DNA of 64,000 nt from Clitoria ternatea (GCA_037962975.1 CM075673.1:147208667-147272666), one strand, 5' to 3'. Shown: positions 50,401 through 53,690, counted from the first letter of the stretch. Numbers and translations are program-made. Notes: generated by a model from the letters alone, not told the origin.

Positions 50401-52380
50401 TAATTGGTCACATCATTAGTCAATATGTAACTTTTGACACACTTCCTCACACCTAGGAATGAACATCTGAAGCGTAGACAGATATGGGTGGTCCATTAAT
50501 ATGAGACTTACAATCCACCCCCTTTCAGGTGGCACAATAACGAATCTTGGATAGGCTTTGATATCATGTTAAATTTGGGTATTAGGTCTGACTCAATCCT
50601 AAAAGTTAGCTCATAAGATGAGGATCACTCTCACCTTATATGCTTTTAATTAGCTATATCTCTAATCAGTAAGTGACTTTCAACAGTTACATTGAAATAA
50701 GCAATACTGCTGCATTCATCTAATGATATAAATTGGAAACAATGAACAACAAAAAAAAAGTTGATTTGAACATCTCTATTCTCAAAGCCTCAAACTCCAC
50801 ACCATATCTATATGGTACAATATCTATATGGTACAATATGATACAGGTGTAAACATTTATTCCATATCAAACACTGTCCAAGACAAGAATGAGAGAGAAC
50901 TAATGCTATCAATCAAATACCAATTTTGTGAACCCTGATCGATTGAATGAAGAGATAAAAGAAGACAAAGAGGAAGAACTTCATTAACTTGTGTCTTCCA
51001 TTACGATCATGTTCAGCATGAAAAATATTCACCCGAAATAAAAATCAAATTAGGTTTCATTTGGATAAAGATGAAATGAGATGGAAAAAAATAATAAAGA
51101 AAGAAATAGGATAGAAATAAGATGAAAACAAATAAGAAGGAAATATAGAAACAAGATGGAAAAGTATGTTGTTTTGATGGATAGATCTACAAGAGAAAGG
51201 AGTGGAAAAAGTTATATTTTCTTGTTTGGATGCATGAAAAGACAAATAAAAATAAATTAATTATATAACAAATCAATTATACTTTGCATATAAAAATTTA
51301 ATCATTTATTAAAATAAATTTTAATATATACTTTTTATTTTTATATTTTAAAATATATTTATTAAATTATTACAATAGGAAATAAATAAAACAAAAACCT
51401 AACCATTTTATCTCTCATTTCCTTCTATCTAAGTAAGAAATTAAGTTCCGTGGGCTCACTCCCTTTTTCCATCTCCTTTTTTCCTTTCAAATAGACAAGG
51501 AAAAATTTTCTCTCCCATCCCATTTCCCTCCCTCCATCCAAACAAGGTGTAAGAGAAGCATTCAACCAAAATAACATATTTAAATATAAAAGTACACGAC
51601 AGGTTATTTACATATGCAACATGCATTGTTGTAAAATTCCAGAAAAGGAAGCAATTAATTAAAATTTAATGATTTTACTTAAAGGGATAAATAAACCTAT
51701 TATCATCAACATGTTCAAGTGCAAGTCTGAGTTAAAAAGTACATAGGTAAATTTATTTTGTAATGGCATCCTTTTTTCTATTTTTACCAATTCAAATTTC
51801 AAACTAAGCTGAGAAGTTAGCCACATAACTAGGAATTGTTTTACATAAAACATGCCACTTCTTGTTTGGGGTTGAAGATCAAGGATAGCAGGGATCATTT
51901 CAGTCTAATACCATGTCACCATTTTAATCTAAGAGTTTCGCTTGTTTAATGTGCACACCCATAAATAATTGAGTATCAAATGGACTTTTTGTGTTTGGTT
52001 TAGCAAAGTGATGTGGGTATTTCCTAACTCATTGCATTTTGACAGGAATGCAATGGTGTTACAAGTTTAAATTTAAACGATTGAGAACAATCACTCCTTG
52101 GAGACTCTTGAAGGAATAGAGGTTCCATAAGGATTAACATAGTGTTTGCCCCATTTATCAGTTTATTTTCTTTGGCTCATAAGCCATAACTTAAAACTTT
52201 CAAATCAATTTAAAGAGCTCTTCCACTCTGTAGAAAACAGAAATCCCACCAAGACAATGAAAACCCACACTAATAATAATCGGATAGTAATCTTAATCAT
52301 AAATTTACCTCTACTATGCGCTTCCTCAAAAACTTAGATGTAACTTCTTTAAATACCAACTTCACATCCACCTCAGAAAA
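10908..52380 (-). CDS. PNP1: Chloroplast-type polyribonucleotide nucleotidyltransferase, 3' part (14 exons)
   Basis: PNPase degrades RNA 3' to 5' with phosphate, or adds nucleotides from NDPs; in plants the chloroplast enzyme (RIF10/PNP1) processes plastid mRNA, tRNA and rRNA. Fourteen minus-strand exons are joined by GT-AG introns in compatible phases and give about 511 codons. In order: end of the linker, second RNase PH core (MASVCGG, DMDFK), KH domain with GSGG loop, S1 domain (PYGVFVEIAPG, GLCHISELS) and a basic Ser/Lys-rich tail ending SLVSGEA. I recall the Arabidopsis chloroplast enzyme ending in a similar SLVNGEA, and the core motifs match it rather than the mitochondrial paralogue; organelle assignment is inference. 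No stop or frameshift is seen, so the gene looks functional despite introns of up to 7.4 kb full of transposons. The N-terminal exons were not found in the window. Confidence 0.88.
11244..11620. other. PNP1 intron, no recognised element
   Basis: Start of the 2.96-kb intron between the last two exons. Around 11510-11580 there is a CCGGTGAAAGC...GGTTCACGGTTC stretch of unknown origin. Confidence 0.4.
11621..11904. mobile_element. Stowaway-type MITE
   Basis: 284 bp flanked by TA (11619-11620 and 11905-11906). Terminal inverted repeats CTATCTCCGGTTCCAAATAT and, reverse-complemented at the other end, CTACCTCCGGTTCTAAATAT. This is the CTCCCTCCG-type end of Tc1/mariner-related Stowaway MITEs. No coding capacity. 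It lies in a PNP1 intron. Confidence 0.85.
11905..12431. other. PNP1 intron with a lone Stowaway-like end
   Basis: At 11936 ACTCTCTTTGGTTCTATTTA resembles one Stowaway end but no partner end was found. 12169-12183 is a short (AT)n run. No gene. Confidence 0.35.
12432..13245 (+). mobile_element. TRIM-like element with internal tandem expansion
   Basis: The left LTR begins TGTTGAAAGTTTCACATC at 12432. The right LTR is 13127-13245 (119 bp), TGTTAAAAGTCTCACATCGA to ATTTAACA. Between them lies a primer-binding-like CGATATCAAAACCTATCC and a short non-coding interior with purine tract. The left LTR is broken at an AATCCTCATT word (12483 and 12648) and its 3' half plus primer site is repeated four times with CT runs. 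There is no coding capacity, consistent with a terminal-repeat retrotransposon in miniature. Confidence 0.7.
12611..13025 (+). repeat. Four-copy 104-bp tandem repeat with (CT)n
   Basis: The word AATTCTTTCAATCCTCATTT recurs with spacings of 104, 104 and 105 bp (starts about 12638, 12742, 12846, 12951). Each unit holds the end of the TRIM LTR, a GATATCAAA primer-site remnant and a CT run of 14-26 bp. Confidence 0.93.
13246..14203. other. PNP1 intron, remaining sequence
   Basis: Apart from the TRIM fragment at 13512 nothing is recognised. The short plus-strand frames at 13634-13925 are not recognisable proteins. Confidence 0.4.
13512..13615 (+). mobile_element. TRIM LTR fragment
   Basis: TGTTAAAATGCCTTACATTA, CTAGAGATATGACTAAAAT and GAGCTGGTTTTGGGGTAAG match the TRIM LTR of 13127-13245 in order but are diverged. 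No partner LTR seen nearby. Confidence 0.55.
14204..14245 (-). CDS. PNP1: PNP1 exon: S1 domain, VGDRIDVKLIE
   Basis: 42 bp, 14 codons, phase 0: VFKVGDRIDVKLIE. The intron to the previous exon is 87 bp. Acceptor TCCAG, donor GTATGC. Confidence 0.92.
14333..14386 (-). CDS. PNP1: PNP1 exon: S1 domain, GLCHISELS
   Basis: 54 bp, 18 codons, phase 0: GLCHISELSSGWLPKAED. Too short to be found by ORF length. Acceptor TGTAG, donor GTAAGC. It lies 200 bp from the left LTR of copia A. Confidence 0.92.
14387..14585. other. PNP1 intron flank of copia A
   Basis: Short AT-rich intron sequence ending in the CATGA duplication. Confidence 0.5.
14586..14747 (-). repeat. Copia A 3' LTR
   Basis: TGTTGAGAACAAGG ... 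AATATTCTAACA in plus orientation, paired with 18889-19049. Confidence 0.93.
14757..16690 (-). pseudogene. Copia A reverse transcriptase and RNase H
   Basis: Pieces in at least four frames: a Pro/Ser-rich integrase tail (16236-16680), GLDYGDTFSPVAKMA, IKNAFLHGDLTEEVY, SLYGLKQSPRAWFDRFS, an intact YVDD (about 15708), then RNase H with SSAEAEYQAM, CDNQVALHI and ERTKHIEVDC. Frameshifts near 15980, 15720 and 15150 and within RNase H. Not functional. Confidence 0.88.
16690..17459 (-). pseudogene. Copia A protease, pre-integrase and integrase stub
   Basis: Aspartic protease motif VLDSGATDH, then PFNLLSISRL, the GAG-pre-integrase H/C region (HAWLGHPSLHKL, CESCQLGKH) and the first integrase aspartate (HSDIWGP). 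The frame ends at 16863. At about 16687-16740 the integrase breaks off and jumps to a downstream position, removing the second D and the E of the DDE triad. Confidence 0.85.
17465..18372 (-). pseudogene. Copia A gag pseudogene
   Basis: Starts MAVAAITSPITVLNTLNAEK at 18372. It carries the UBN2-type gag region (NYGTWAFDVKLWFKGHGYLDHL) and, near 17630, a CX2CX4HX4C zinc knuckle (CKHCYKLGHTIDRC). The frame is broken between about 18157 and 17950. Gag would form the particle and package RNA; this copy cannot. Confidence 0.85.
18889..19049 (-). repeat. Copia A 5' LTR
   Basis: 161 bp, about 95% identical to the left copy by eye. TG/CA termini in both orientations. Followed by the CATGA duplication. 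Confidence 0.93.
19187..19250 (-). CDS. PNP1: PNP1 exon: S1 domain, first part
   Basis: 64 bp. Its first base completes the arginine codon, then 21 codons encode NCEIKSIAPYGVFVEIAPG followed by RE: the GAFVE-type strand of an S1 RNA-binding domain. It sits between copia A (downstream) and copia B (upstream). Confidence 0.92.
19251..19645. other. PNP1 intron between S1 exon and copia B
   Basis: AT-rich, T-runs on the plus strand, no recognised gene or element. Confidence 0.45.
19646..19821 (+). repeat. Copia B 5' LTR
   Basis: 176 bp, similar in layout to the LTRs of copia G (TGTTAGAGTTACATAAATAT type) with a CT-rich end. Only one LTR remains. Confidence 0.75.
19990..21535 (+). pseudogene. 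Copia B gag-protease-integrase pseudogene
   Basis: Zinc knuckle CDHCLKPGHNVNRC, then the protease region in shifting frames where the active-site DSGATDH reads DSRATDH. Pre-integrase LLIHA*LGHLGLD has a stop. Integrase pieces include VYSDVWGPSV and a frameshifted QQNGVAKHKDRHL, where the catalytic ERK is changed to KHK. Many stops. Confidence 0.8.
21536..22250 (-). mobile_element. Cluster of TRIM-like repeats
   Basis: Three successive minus-oriented TRIM LTR blocks, each with CTAGCTCATA-type and TTTTAATTGGYYRTATCT words, separated by internal segments with GGACTGRACATCTG, GTGGGACTTACAACAC and primer-site complements such as CTCTGATACCACATTAGAAA. They directly abut the broken end of copia B. 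Confidence 0.65.
22251..22689. other. PNP1 intron, unassigned, possible hAT 5' region
   Basis: No clear gene. It could be the 5' non-coding part of the hAT element that follows, but terminal inverted repeats were not found. Confidence 0.35.
22690..24500 (+). pseudogene. hAT-family transposase pseudogene
   Basis: Plus-strand pieces in several frames form the standard plant hAT order. BED zinc-finger remnant GGITRAKQHQLGTVGNV at 22768. A DUF659 region at 23181-23603 (LKPLSYHKCRVLLKKELE, SIMSNVWTNRNGRTLVNFLV, VKSVDVSSY). VAHCLNLI at about 23730. Catalytic-domain remnant LRLVDNNKKPAMDYIYEAME at 24110 and RWDCLLYHPLHLTGYYLNPQ at 24244. The C-terminal dimerisation domain is missing. hAT transposases cut and paste 8-bp-duplicating elements; this copy has numerous frameshifts and stops and is inactive. 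It lies antisense in a PNP1 intron. Confidence 0.85.
24643..24737 (-). CDS. PNP1: PNP1 exon: end of KH domain
   Basis: 95 bp, 31 codons plus two bases of an arginine codon. Encodes VKIFAKDLSSLEKSKAIISN then LTMVPTIGDVY. Donor GTAGGT. About 100 bp downstream of the donor the intron meets an antisense hAT transposase pseudogene. Confidence 0.92.
24832..24939 (-). CDS. PNP1: PNP1 exon: KH domain
   Basis: 108 bp, 36 codons, phase 0. Encodes VKPERINLIIGSGGKKVKSI and IEESGVEAIDAEDDGT. IGSGGKKVK is the GxxG RNA-binding loop of a type I KH domain. Donor GTATGA. Confidence 0.93.
25017..25090 (-). CDS. PNP1: PNP1 exon: junction of PH core and KH domain
   Basis: 74 bp. Two leading bases complete a glycine codon, followed by 24 codons encoding AMMNCSPPPAKRLSTHAPLI and HVIK. 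Acceptor TCTAG, donor GTCTGT. The following intron is only 77 bp. Confidence 0.9.
25091..25944. other. PNP1 intron left of copia C
   Basis: AT-rich. A 190-bp minus-strand frame at 25692-25883 has no recognisable similarity. It ends in the ATAAT target duplication (25940-25944). Confidence 0.45.
25945..26164 (-). repeat. Copia C 3' LTR
   Basis: TGTTAAATGAGGGAAAGCG ... TTTAAGTTTAACA, paired with 29677-29896. Contains a short triplication of TCTAATTAATTAGAGATAAC. Confidence 0.94.
26180..28339 (-). pseudogene. Copia C integrase C-terminus, reverse transcriptase and RNase H
   Basis: 27449-28339 is one open frame: FGSTCFFHVLG, KCVFVGYPRTQKGYKCYSP, a Pro-rich linker, WKQAMMDEMCALRSSGTWDL and LDYGDTFSPVA. 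It is followed by a stop, then YQLDIKNVFLHGDLLEEIY, a stop, YLVVYVDDIVITG (intact YVDD) and KDLGRLKYFLGIEVAQ. RNase H has YSDADWVDSPIDRRSTSGY, SSAEAEYRAM and ERTKHIEVDYHF. Four disruptions in all. Confidence 0.9.
28350..29400 (-). pseudogene. Copia C gag-protease fusion and integrase
   Basis: Minus strand: gag start residues ending NNYSYWAS join GSTAAIAHTGNSFVGTSH, then VLDSGATDHITGN (intact protease motif), PFNLLSISQL, pre-integrase HAQLGHPGLD and CESCQLGKHTR. Integrase has VHSDVWG and SDNAREYLS. The frame shifts around 28830 and breaks near 28525 before the ERKN glutamate motif. Confidence 0.85.
29677..29896 (-). repeat. Copia C 5' LTR
   Basis: Same length (220 bp) as the 3' copy. A TATA-like TATTTATAGG and the internal repeated TAATCTAATTAATTA block are present in both. 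Confidence 0.94.
29897..30061. other. PNP1 intron right of copia C
   Basis: Short host intron containing a 20-bp direct repeat (AAGTAAAACTACTATTACAA at 29923 and 29945). Confidence 0.5.
30062..30134 (-). CDS. PNP1: PNP1 exon: end of second RNase PH core
   Basis: 73 bp, 24 codons plus one base. Encodes VGGITLPIMRKALLQARDGR then KHIL. Acceptor GGCAG, donor GTAAGT. The 5.0-kb downstream intron contains copia C. Confidence 0.9.
30345..30392 (-). CDS. PNP1: PNP1 exon: VAGNEDGITAFQMDIK
   Basis: 48 bp, phase 0, 16 codons encoding VAGNEDGITAFQMDIK, directly continuing the DMDFK block. Introns on both sides are short (190 and 210 bp) and free of recognised transposons. Confidence 0.93.
30583..30766 (-). 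CDS. PNP1: PNP1 exon: catalytic aspartates of second RNase PH core
   Basis: 184 bp. Its first base completes the serine codon begun in the previous exon. Encodes MASVCGGCLALQDAGVP, GIAMGMV, LILSDITGSEDASGDMDFK. The DxxGxEDxxGDMDFK block carries the metal/phosphate active-site acidic residues known in bacterial PNPase, and all are intact. Donor GTTTTA. Confidence 0.96.
30950..32130 (+). mobile_element. Copia fragment J: 5' LTR and gag
   Basis: About 30950-31290 resembles the LTR of the short element at 53397-54889 in word order (ATCTTATCATATCTTGTCAT, GGGTTAGTTTCCTTCTTTC, GGTTATCATATTTTCATTTA) and is followed by a degenerate primer-binding site TTGACATCCAGAGC. Downstream is a decayed gag (about 31690-32130). 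No pol or 3' LTR. Antisense to PNP1. Confidence 0.65.
31690..32130 (+). pseudogene. Copia J gag pseudogene
   Basis: Recognisable gag words in shifting frames: FAFSGSRIITTKK, EVWFLGQGLK, LTKEASEIAVAERDEWMQAD. These match the UBN2-type gag of a copia lineage different from elements A-G. Several stops. Confidence 0.7.
32131..32559. other. PNP1 intron, unassigned
   Basis: No gene or element ends recognised between the J gag remnant and the TRIM segment. Confidence 0.4.
32560..32702 (-). mobile_element. TRIM, left part, split by copia D
   Basis: Contains CATATTCCTAAACGATGTAG, ACTTCCCTCTTATCTTAACA and CAGACTCTAATACTAT, as in the other TRIM copies. The matching right part (ATTAGAAAATGGCACACTTA) resumes at 37363. 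Confidence 0.65.
32703..32859 (-). repeat. Copia D 3' LTR
   Basis: TGTTAAAAGAGAGAAAAAC ... TTACTATTTACA, ending short of the TTCTAACA terminus present in the 5' copy. Confidence 0.92.
32870..34624 (-). pseudogene. Copia D reverse transcriptase and RNase H
   Basis: Pieces: KCVFVGYPRTQKGYKC-like start, Pro-rich linker, WKQAMMDEMCALQSSGTWDL, LDYGDTFSPVAKMP, YQLDIKNAFLHGDLLEEVY, YLVVYVDDIVIT (intact YVDD). Then a jump near 33500 from KHF to the PDISFAVSVV region, losing about 130 residues; RNase H follows (YSDADWAGSPIDRRSTSGY, SSAEAEYRAM, RTKHIEVDCHF). A duplicated CTTGAAGRGATRTTGCTT word marks the deletion edge. Confidence 0.87.
34492..35816 (-). pseudogene. Copia D protease and integrase
   Basis: VLDSGATDHITGN protease motif, PFNLLSISQL, pre-integrase HAQLGHPGLD and CESCQLGKHTR. 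Integrase D/D/E region: VHSDVWGPSR, SDNAREYLSN, a stop, then YPQQNGVTERKNRYLLE and FGSTCFSYVLG. All three catalytic residues are present but separated by the stop at 34968. Confidence 0.88.
35831..36739 (-). pseudogene. Copia D gag pseudogene
   Basis: Starts MANPGDTKSDSLLSGTSLTA at 36739. Contains NYSYWASNIKIWLIGPGYEN and NNIRRLYQIGKDLMTTF, a break at about 36356-36328, then GLPTEHSSTRDQILG and a zinc knuckle CDHCHKPGHTIDKC near 35965. It is the most complete gag in the window; the single frameshift prevents a full protein. Confidence 0.88.
37190..37357 (-). repeat. Copia D 5' LTR
   Basis: 168 bp, ends TTCTAACA followed by ACTAT. Contains a TATTTATAGGG TATA-like motif shared with the left copy. 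Confidence 0.93.
37358..37585 (-). mobile_element. TRIM, right part, split by copia D
   Basis: Begins with the second copy of ACTAT, then AACTAGCTCACAGGATAAGG, TTAATTAGTCATATCTCATG, CACACCCAGGAATGAACATA and CTAACCGATGTGGAACTTAT, matching TRIM LTR and interior in minus orientation. Confidence 0.65.
37586..38165. other. PNP1 intron next to the SRREIGHG exon
   Basis: No gene recognised. Ends in A16 on the plus strand (38145-38160), adjacent to the 5' splice site. Confidence 0.45.
38166..38344 (-). CDS. PNP1: PNP1 exon: second RNase PH core, SRREIGHG motif
   Basis: 179 bp, starts in phase 0 and ends after two bases of a serine codon. Encodes YSFPPSCVGEVGRIGAPSRR, EIGHGMLAER and ESNGSS, strongly conserved PNPase residues. 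The donor GTGAG is followed directly by 16 T on the coding strand (38145-38160), an unusually U-rich 5' splice site context. Confidence 0.95.
38402..38424. repeat. (AT)n microsatellite
   Basis: Alternating A and T for 23 bp in a PNP1 intron, 58 bp from the acceptor of the exon ending at 38344. Confidence 0.95.
38654..38806 (+). repeat. Copia E 5' LTR
   Basis: TGTTAGAATATTGTAAATAT ... CTCTTGAACA; lacks CTCGGTTTCC near its end, present in the 3' copy. Confidence 0.93.
39070..39660 (+). pseudogene. Copia E protease and pre-integrase
   Basis: The protease active site has decayed: the usual LDSGATDH reads LHPRTTDH, losing the catalytic aspartate. Downstream PFNLLSISRL, HARLGHPSLHKL followed by a stop at 39559, then CESC with a further stop. 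Confidence 0.85.
39664..40998 (+). pseudogene. Copia E integrase and reverse transcriptase N-terminal half
   Basis: One 444-codon open frame, but not one native protein. 39664-40115 is integrase in the correct frame (VHSDIWGP, SDNAREYLSN, QQNGIAERKNRHL: all three catalytic residues). About 40120-40530 is read out of frame: the true IN C-terminal frame is at 40146-40499, FGSCFVHNPDTD and KCVFLGYTRSQKGYKYYCP. The frame is regained at the linker and reads RQAMIEEMSALQSSGTWDLV, LDYGDTFSPMAKMA and LDIKNAFLHGDLTEEVYMEQ, then ends in a shift. Compensating shifts keep it open by chance. Confidence 0.85.
41000..42064 (+). pseudogene. Copia E reverse transcriptase C-terminal half and RNase H
   Basis: The catalytic motif YVDD reads YVDN (about 41129). 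A stop replaces an arginine at 41285. Then YRRLVGKLNYLTIIRHDISF, RSPIDRRSTTGYCVF and SSAEAEYRAMALATCELIWL, a stop in CDN at 41840, and RTKHIEVDCNF. Domain order is standard for copia; the enzyme is inactive. Confidence 0.87.
42074..42236 (+). repeat. Copia E 3' LTR
   Basis: 163 bp, immediately after GAGGGGGAG, followed by the AATAT duplication. Confidence 0.93.
42280..42354 (+). other. Exon-like segment on the plus strand
   Basis: 75 bp, open in one frame (ENQAEHNLVNFVPISTTKKA then LEFDK), preceded by TTTTATTTTAG and followed by GTAAGC, both good splice signals. Its base composition stands out from the AT-rich intron. I do not recognise the peptide. It could be a captured gene fragment or chance; it is antisense to PNP1 and 43 bp right of copia E. 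Confidence 0.3.
42697..42772 (+). mobile_element. TRIM LTR fragment
   Basis: AAGTCTCACGTTGGTTAGAA, ATATAACCAGTGTGGCAACC and AACTCATGAGCTAGC follow the TRIM LTR order. A partial copy without a partner. Confidence 0.5.
42773..43371. other. PNP1 intron, unassigned
   Basis: No gene recognised. Plus-strand frames at 42794-43181 have no recognisable similarity. Confidence 0.4.
43372..43464 (-). CDS. PNP1: PNP1 exon: second RNase PH core
   Basis: 93 bp, 31 codons, phase 0. Encodes SLAVVTLGDKQMAQ and KRFYLQ. Acceptor GGCAG, donor GTATCT. The 6.5-kb intron upstream holds copia G, a solo LTR and TRIM sequence; the 5.0-kb intron downstream holds copia E. Confidence 0.88.
43812..43955. mobile_element. 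Stowaway-type MITE, left part, split by copia G
   Basis: Begins after TA (43810-43811) with CTCCATCCATTTCAAAATAT. The other end, CTCTCTCCATTTCAAAATAT reverse-complemented, lies at 48711-48735, beyond copia G. Confidence 0.8.
43956..44145 (+). repeat. Copia G 5' LTR
   Basis: TGTTAGAGTTACATAAATAT ... TTTCTCTCTCTCAACA, similar to the copia B LTR. Confidence 0.92.
44583..45098 (+). pseudogene. Copia G gag fragment
   Basis: Begins MATHNTSNTDTFGQ in one frame and continues as SVTALLNSESLDEKNYFSLA and IEIWLIR in another. Later pieces such as NEYSSIRDHM match the copia D gag (EHSSTRDQILG). Cut off at about 45098 by gypsy sequence. Many stops. Confidence 0.7.
45932..46435 (+). mobile_element. TRIM element with tandem interior
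   Basis: Left LTR from 45932 (TTAAAGAGTCCCACATTAAC), right LTR 46311-46435 (TGTTAAATAGTCCCACATTG). GAGCT repeats flank it (45927-45931 and 46436-46440). GCAGAGCCTATCC after the left LTR is the primer-site remnant. The interior is a four-copy tandem repeat and has no coding capacity. Nested in the gypsy LTR. Confidence 0.75.
46094..46330 (+). repeat. Four-copy tandem repeat of about 62 bp
   Basis: TCCAYRNTCCATTCYTGAG words start at 46094, 46154, 46217 and 46280 (spacing 60, 63, 63). Each unit contains a G-rich purine tract, TGTTAATAAGTC and GTGGGCCACCC. The last unit runs into the right TRIM LTR. Confidence 0.9.
46854..47432 (+). pseudogene. Copia G reverse transcriptase and RNase H fragments
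   Basis: CPLYQLDISNAFLHGDLLKE, QPSCFVA with stop, KSPYGLN, then a jump past the YVDD region to RNase H words (NADWACPPVDRSTCEYYVF, KSKKQSVAVKST, CDNQVVMHIS, YERTKHIQVDCHFVKEKV). It continues after element H as GEISTSFVNFNDQL (48288 onward) and ends in the polypurine tract. Confidence 0.78.
47458..47697 (-). pseudogene. Copia H gag fragment (inverted)
   Basis: SRMIGCVHSYKLWDHVYSHF, QAKARQLCFELRKTSLSGRS and ISEYVLFIKAIVDSL are the UBN2-type gag of a copia lineage different from A-G. It lies opposite to the H LTRs and RNase H. Confidence 0.78.
47700..48045 (+). pseudogene. Copia H RNase H end
   Basis: Frameshifted start (SLALATQES, then TACSLLYPNSSV out of frame), then NPVLHSRTKHLELDLFFVRE, NVLQKQLQVEHIPSSSQIAD and ALTKSLSP, the end of copia RNase H, followed by a stop and TAGGGGAG, the polypurine tract of H. 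Confidence 0.8.
48431..48619 (+). repeat. Copia G 3' LTR
   Basis: 189 bp, follows TTGAGGGGGGA, ends CTCTCTCAACA before the CATTT duplication. Confidence 0.92.
48620..48735. mobile_element. Stowaway-type MITE, right part, split by copia G
   Basis: Begins with the second copy of CATTT, ends CTTATATTTTGAAATGGAGA followed by TA (48736-48737). Together with 43812-43955 it makes a MITE of about 255 bp. Confidence 0.8.
48736..48994. other. PNP1 intron, AT-rich
   Basis: Nothing recognised. Confidence 0.45.
48995..49150 (-). mobile_element. TRIM, left part, split by a solo LTR
   Basis: GGTTGCCACAAATCTTATAA, TTCTTAGTCAATAAGAGACA and TAGTCAAACTCTAAT follow minus-oriented TRIM order. It continues at 49820. 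Confidence 0.6.
49151..49819 (+). repeat. Solo gypsy LTR
   Basis: 669 bp, TAATGAGGATCCAATC ... AAGCCTACATCA, same family as 45711-46853 (TGATGAGGATCC ... CCTACATCA). Flanks AACTC (49146-49150) and GACTC (49820-49824) form a 5-bp target duplication with one mismatch. No internal sequence, so probably formed by LTR-LTR recombination. Confidence 0.7.
49820..49951 (-). mobile_element. TRIM, right part, split by a solo LTR
   Basis: GACTCTAATACAGTATTAGA then AAACTTAGCTCAACAGAGAA, GGGTTGTCACAAATCCTATA and CAATGTGGGACATTACAACA: primer-site complement and 5' LTR in minus orientation. Confidence 0.62.
50000..50113 (-). CDS. PNP1: PNP1 exon: start of second RNase PH core
   Basis: 114 bp, 38 codons, phase 0. 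Encodes GGKRSDGRT, IRPINTRC and LPRAHGSALFTRGETQ, the conserved opening of the second PH core (substrate-binding FTRG motif). Acceptor GATAG, donor GTTTGT. Confidence 0.9.
50321..50685 (-). mobile_element. TRIM element, complete
   Basis: Two LTRs, 50321-50439 and 50567-50685 (119 bp each), with a 127-bp interior. In minus orientation the right LTR is followed by ATGATATCAAAGCCTATCC, a primer-site relative. Flanks TTTAC and GTTAC are near-identical target duplications. It lies 208 bp from the GGKRSDGR exon of PNP1. Confidence 0.75.
50686..51049. other. PNP1 intron, unassigned
   Basis: Only a short direct repeat of CTATATGGTACAATATCTAT-type sequence (50808-50835). Confidence 0.4.
51050..51552. 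mobile_element. MITE-like inverted repeat
   Basis: Left end GGTTTCATTTGGATAAAGAT followed by GAGATGG, right end (reverse complement) CACCTTGTTTGGATGGAGGG followed by ATGGGATGG. The imperfect inverted ends enclose about 500 bp of AT-rich non-coding DNA. Family not assigned. Confidence 0.45.
51553..52308. other. PNP1 intron, unassigned
   Basis: No gene or element end recognised up to the FSEVDVK exon. Confidence 0.4.
52309..52380 (-). CDS. PNP1: PNP1 exon: linker before second RNase PH core
   Basis: 72 bp, phase 0 at both ends, encoding FSEVDVKLVFKEV followed by LRKRIVE. Acceptor is TACAG, donor GTAAAT. It is the most upstream exon I can place. The next exon upstream (acidic linker) was searched for up to the window end and not found. 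Confidence 0.85.
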
Positions 52381-53396
52381 CTGTACAAAGTAAAATAAAT
52401 AGATATATGTTAAAATGTAAAACCAAATGAATTCAAAAAAATGGGCAACATTTCTACATCAATCAAGAAATCTCAAGTACAGAAGAAGAAAGCATAAACA
52501 AGTCAAATACAGGGAAATCAATCAGAATGGATATAATGCCTGTCGCCAGCCAAAAAAAAATGACCCACAGAAGACTAGGATAGATACACAAAACAAGGGA
52601 AAAGACAACATGAGTAAAAGAGTTCTTGGATTAGGACTTGAGTGGAGATGAATAAAAACATTTAACTAGAGAGAGAAAACAGAAAAAACATTACGAGACT
52701 GTAAGGTATCATCCTAAACAGAGAAATTCAACAAAAAACAAAGCAAGAGAGTCTAACAAAGCTGGACAATATCTCTGCACCAAAAATGGTCATTCCCTTA
52801 AATAATAATGAGCAGAGCACCAACAGAGGAAACCCATATATGGGTAGCACAAGCCTCAAACTCAGTTAGACATTCTTTGGGAAAATTGCTGACAACTCAG
52901 GAAAGTGAATTTGATACATGGTTGGACATGTTTCAATGTCCAACAATAGCTGAATTCTTTACACAATGCATCTGTACTAAAAGGTCAGCACTCTTGTAAA
53001 ATACTATTATTGTCTCGCAGTCTCCCTCCCTCACTCCCTCTAGTCTTCTTCCGGTTAGGATCAAATTGTTGATGCTTTCCAACATGCACTCACTCATTCC
53101 AACAAAGTCACAGTTCAATCCCTCTCTACTTTGACCACCCACTGACTTTCAGGGGGACAGTTAGTTGATGGTATAATTTTTGAAACCTTTTAAACAAAGT
53201 GTGTTAAAGGGCCAACACTCTGTTATATAGTTAGGGAGACAGTTACAGATTGCTAGGCAGCAAGAATGGTAGAACCCATCACAAGGTTCAACATCAATTA
53301 GAATATTATTTTCTGAGAGAATTCCTCCCCCCTTCTCCTCCTGCTCCCTTCAAACTACATGTATCTTCTCTCCATTCTATTACTTTCCTGACTTCT
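52381..53396. other. PNP1 intron, with possible LTR fragments
   Basis: No coding exon found. TTTCAGGGGGACAGTTAGTTG at 53146 resembles a polypurine tract followed by an LTR edge, and 53290-53395 is CT-rich like an LTR end, but no partner is present. Confidence 0.35.
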
Positions 53397-53690
53397 TCAG
53401 CAATAATATATGAAATTATATTATCATATCTAATAATATCCTAGAATATCTTAAATTATTTTCTATGATTAGTTTCCTTATTTCTACAATATCTCATAGG
53501 ATTAGTTATCATTTATTATTATGATTTATTTCCCTAATTATATAAGATAATAATTAGTATAAATAAGGAATAATCTTCTAGGTTTCAGATACACATCAAC
53601 ATATAGTAATTCCCTTTCGATATCAATTATTTCTCCATTATCTTTCATCTCTTTCTCTCCCTCTATACCTAAAACCCTACAATCTCAACA
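53397..53690 (+). repeat. 5' LTR of short copia-type element
   Basis: Start degenerate, end CAATCTCAACA. Paired with 54597-54889. Confidence 0.75.

Noticed and set aside
10908..52380. PNP1 as a processed or dead pseudogene
   Set aside because: Introns are present, all exons are open and phases agree; nothing in the sequence shows inactivation.
10908..52380. Mitochondrial PNPase paralogue
   Set aside because: Core motifs such as SRREIGHGMLAER and the SLVSGEA end fit the chloroplast type as I recall it; the mitochondrial enzyme differs at these positions. Not proven without the transit peptide.
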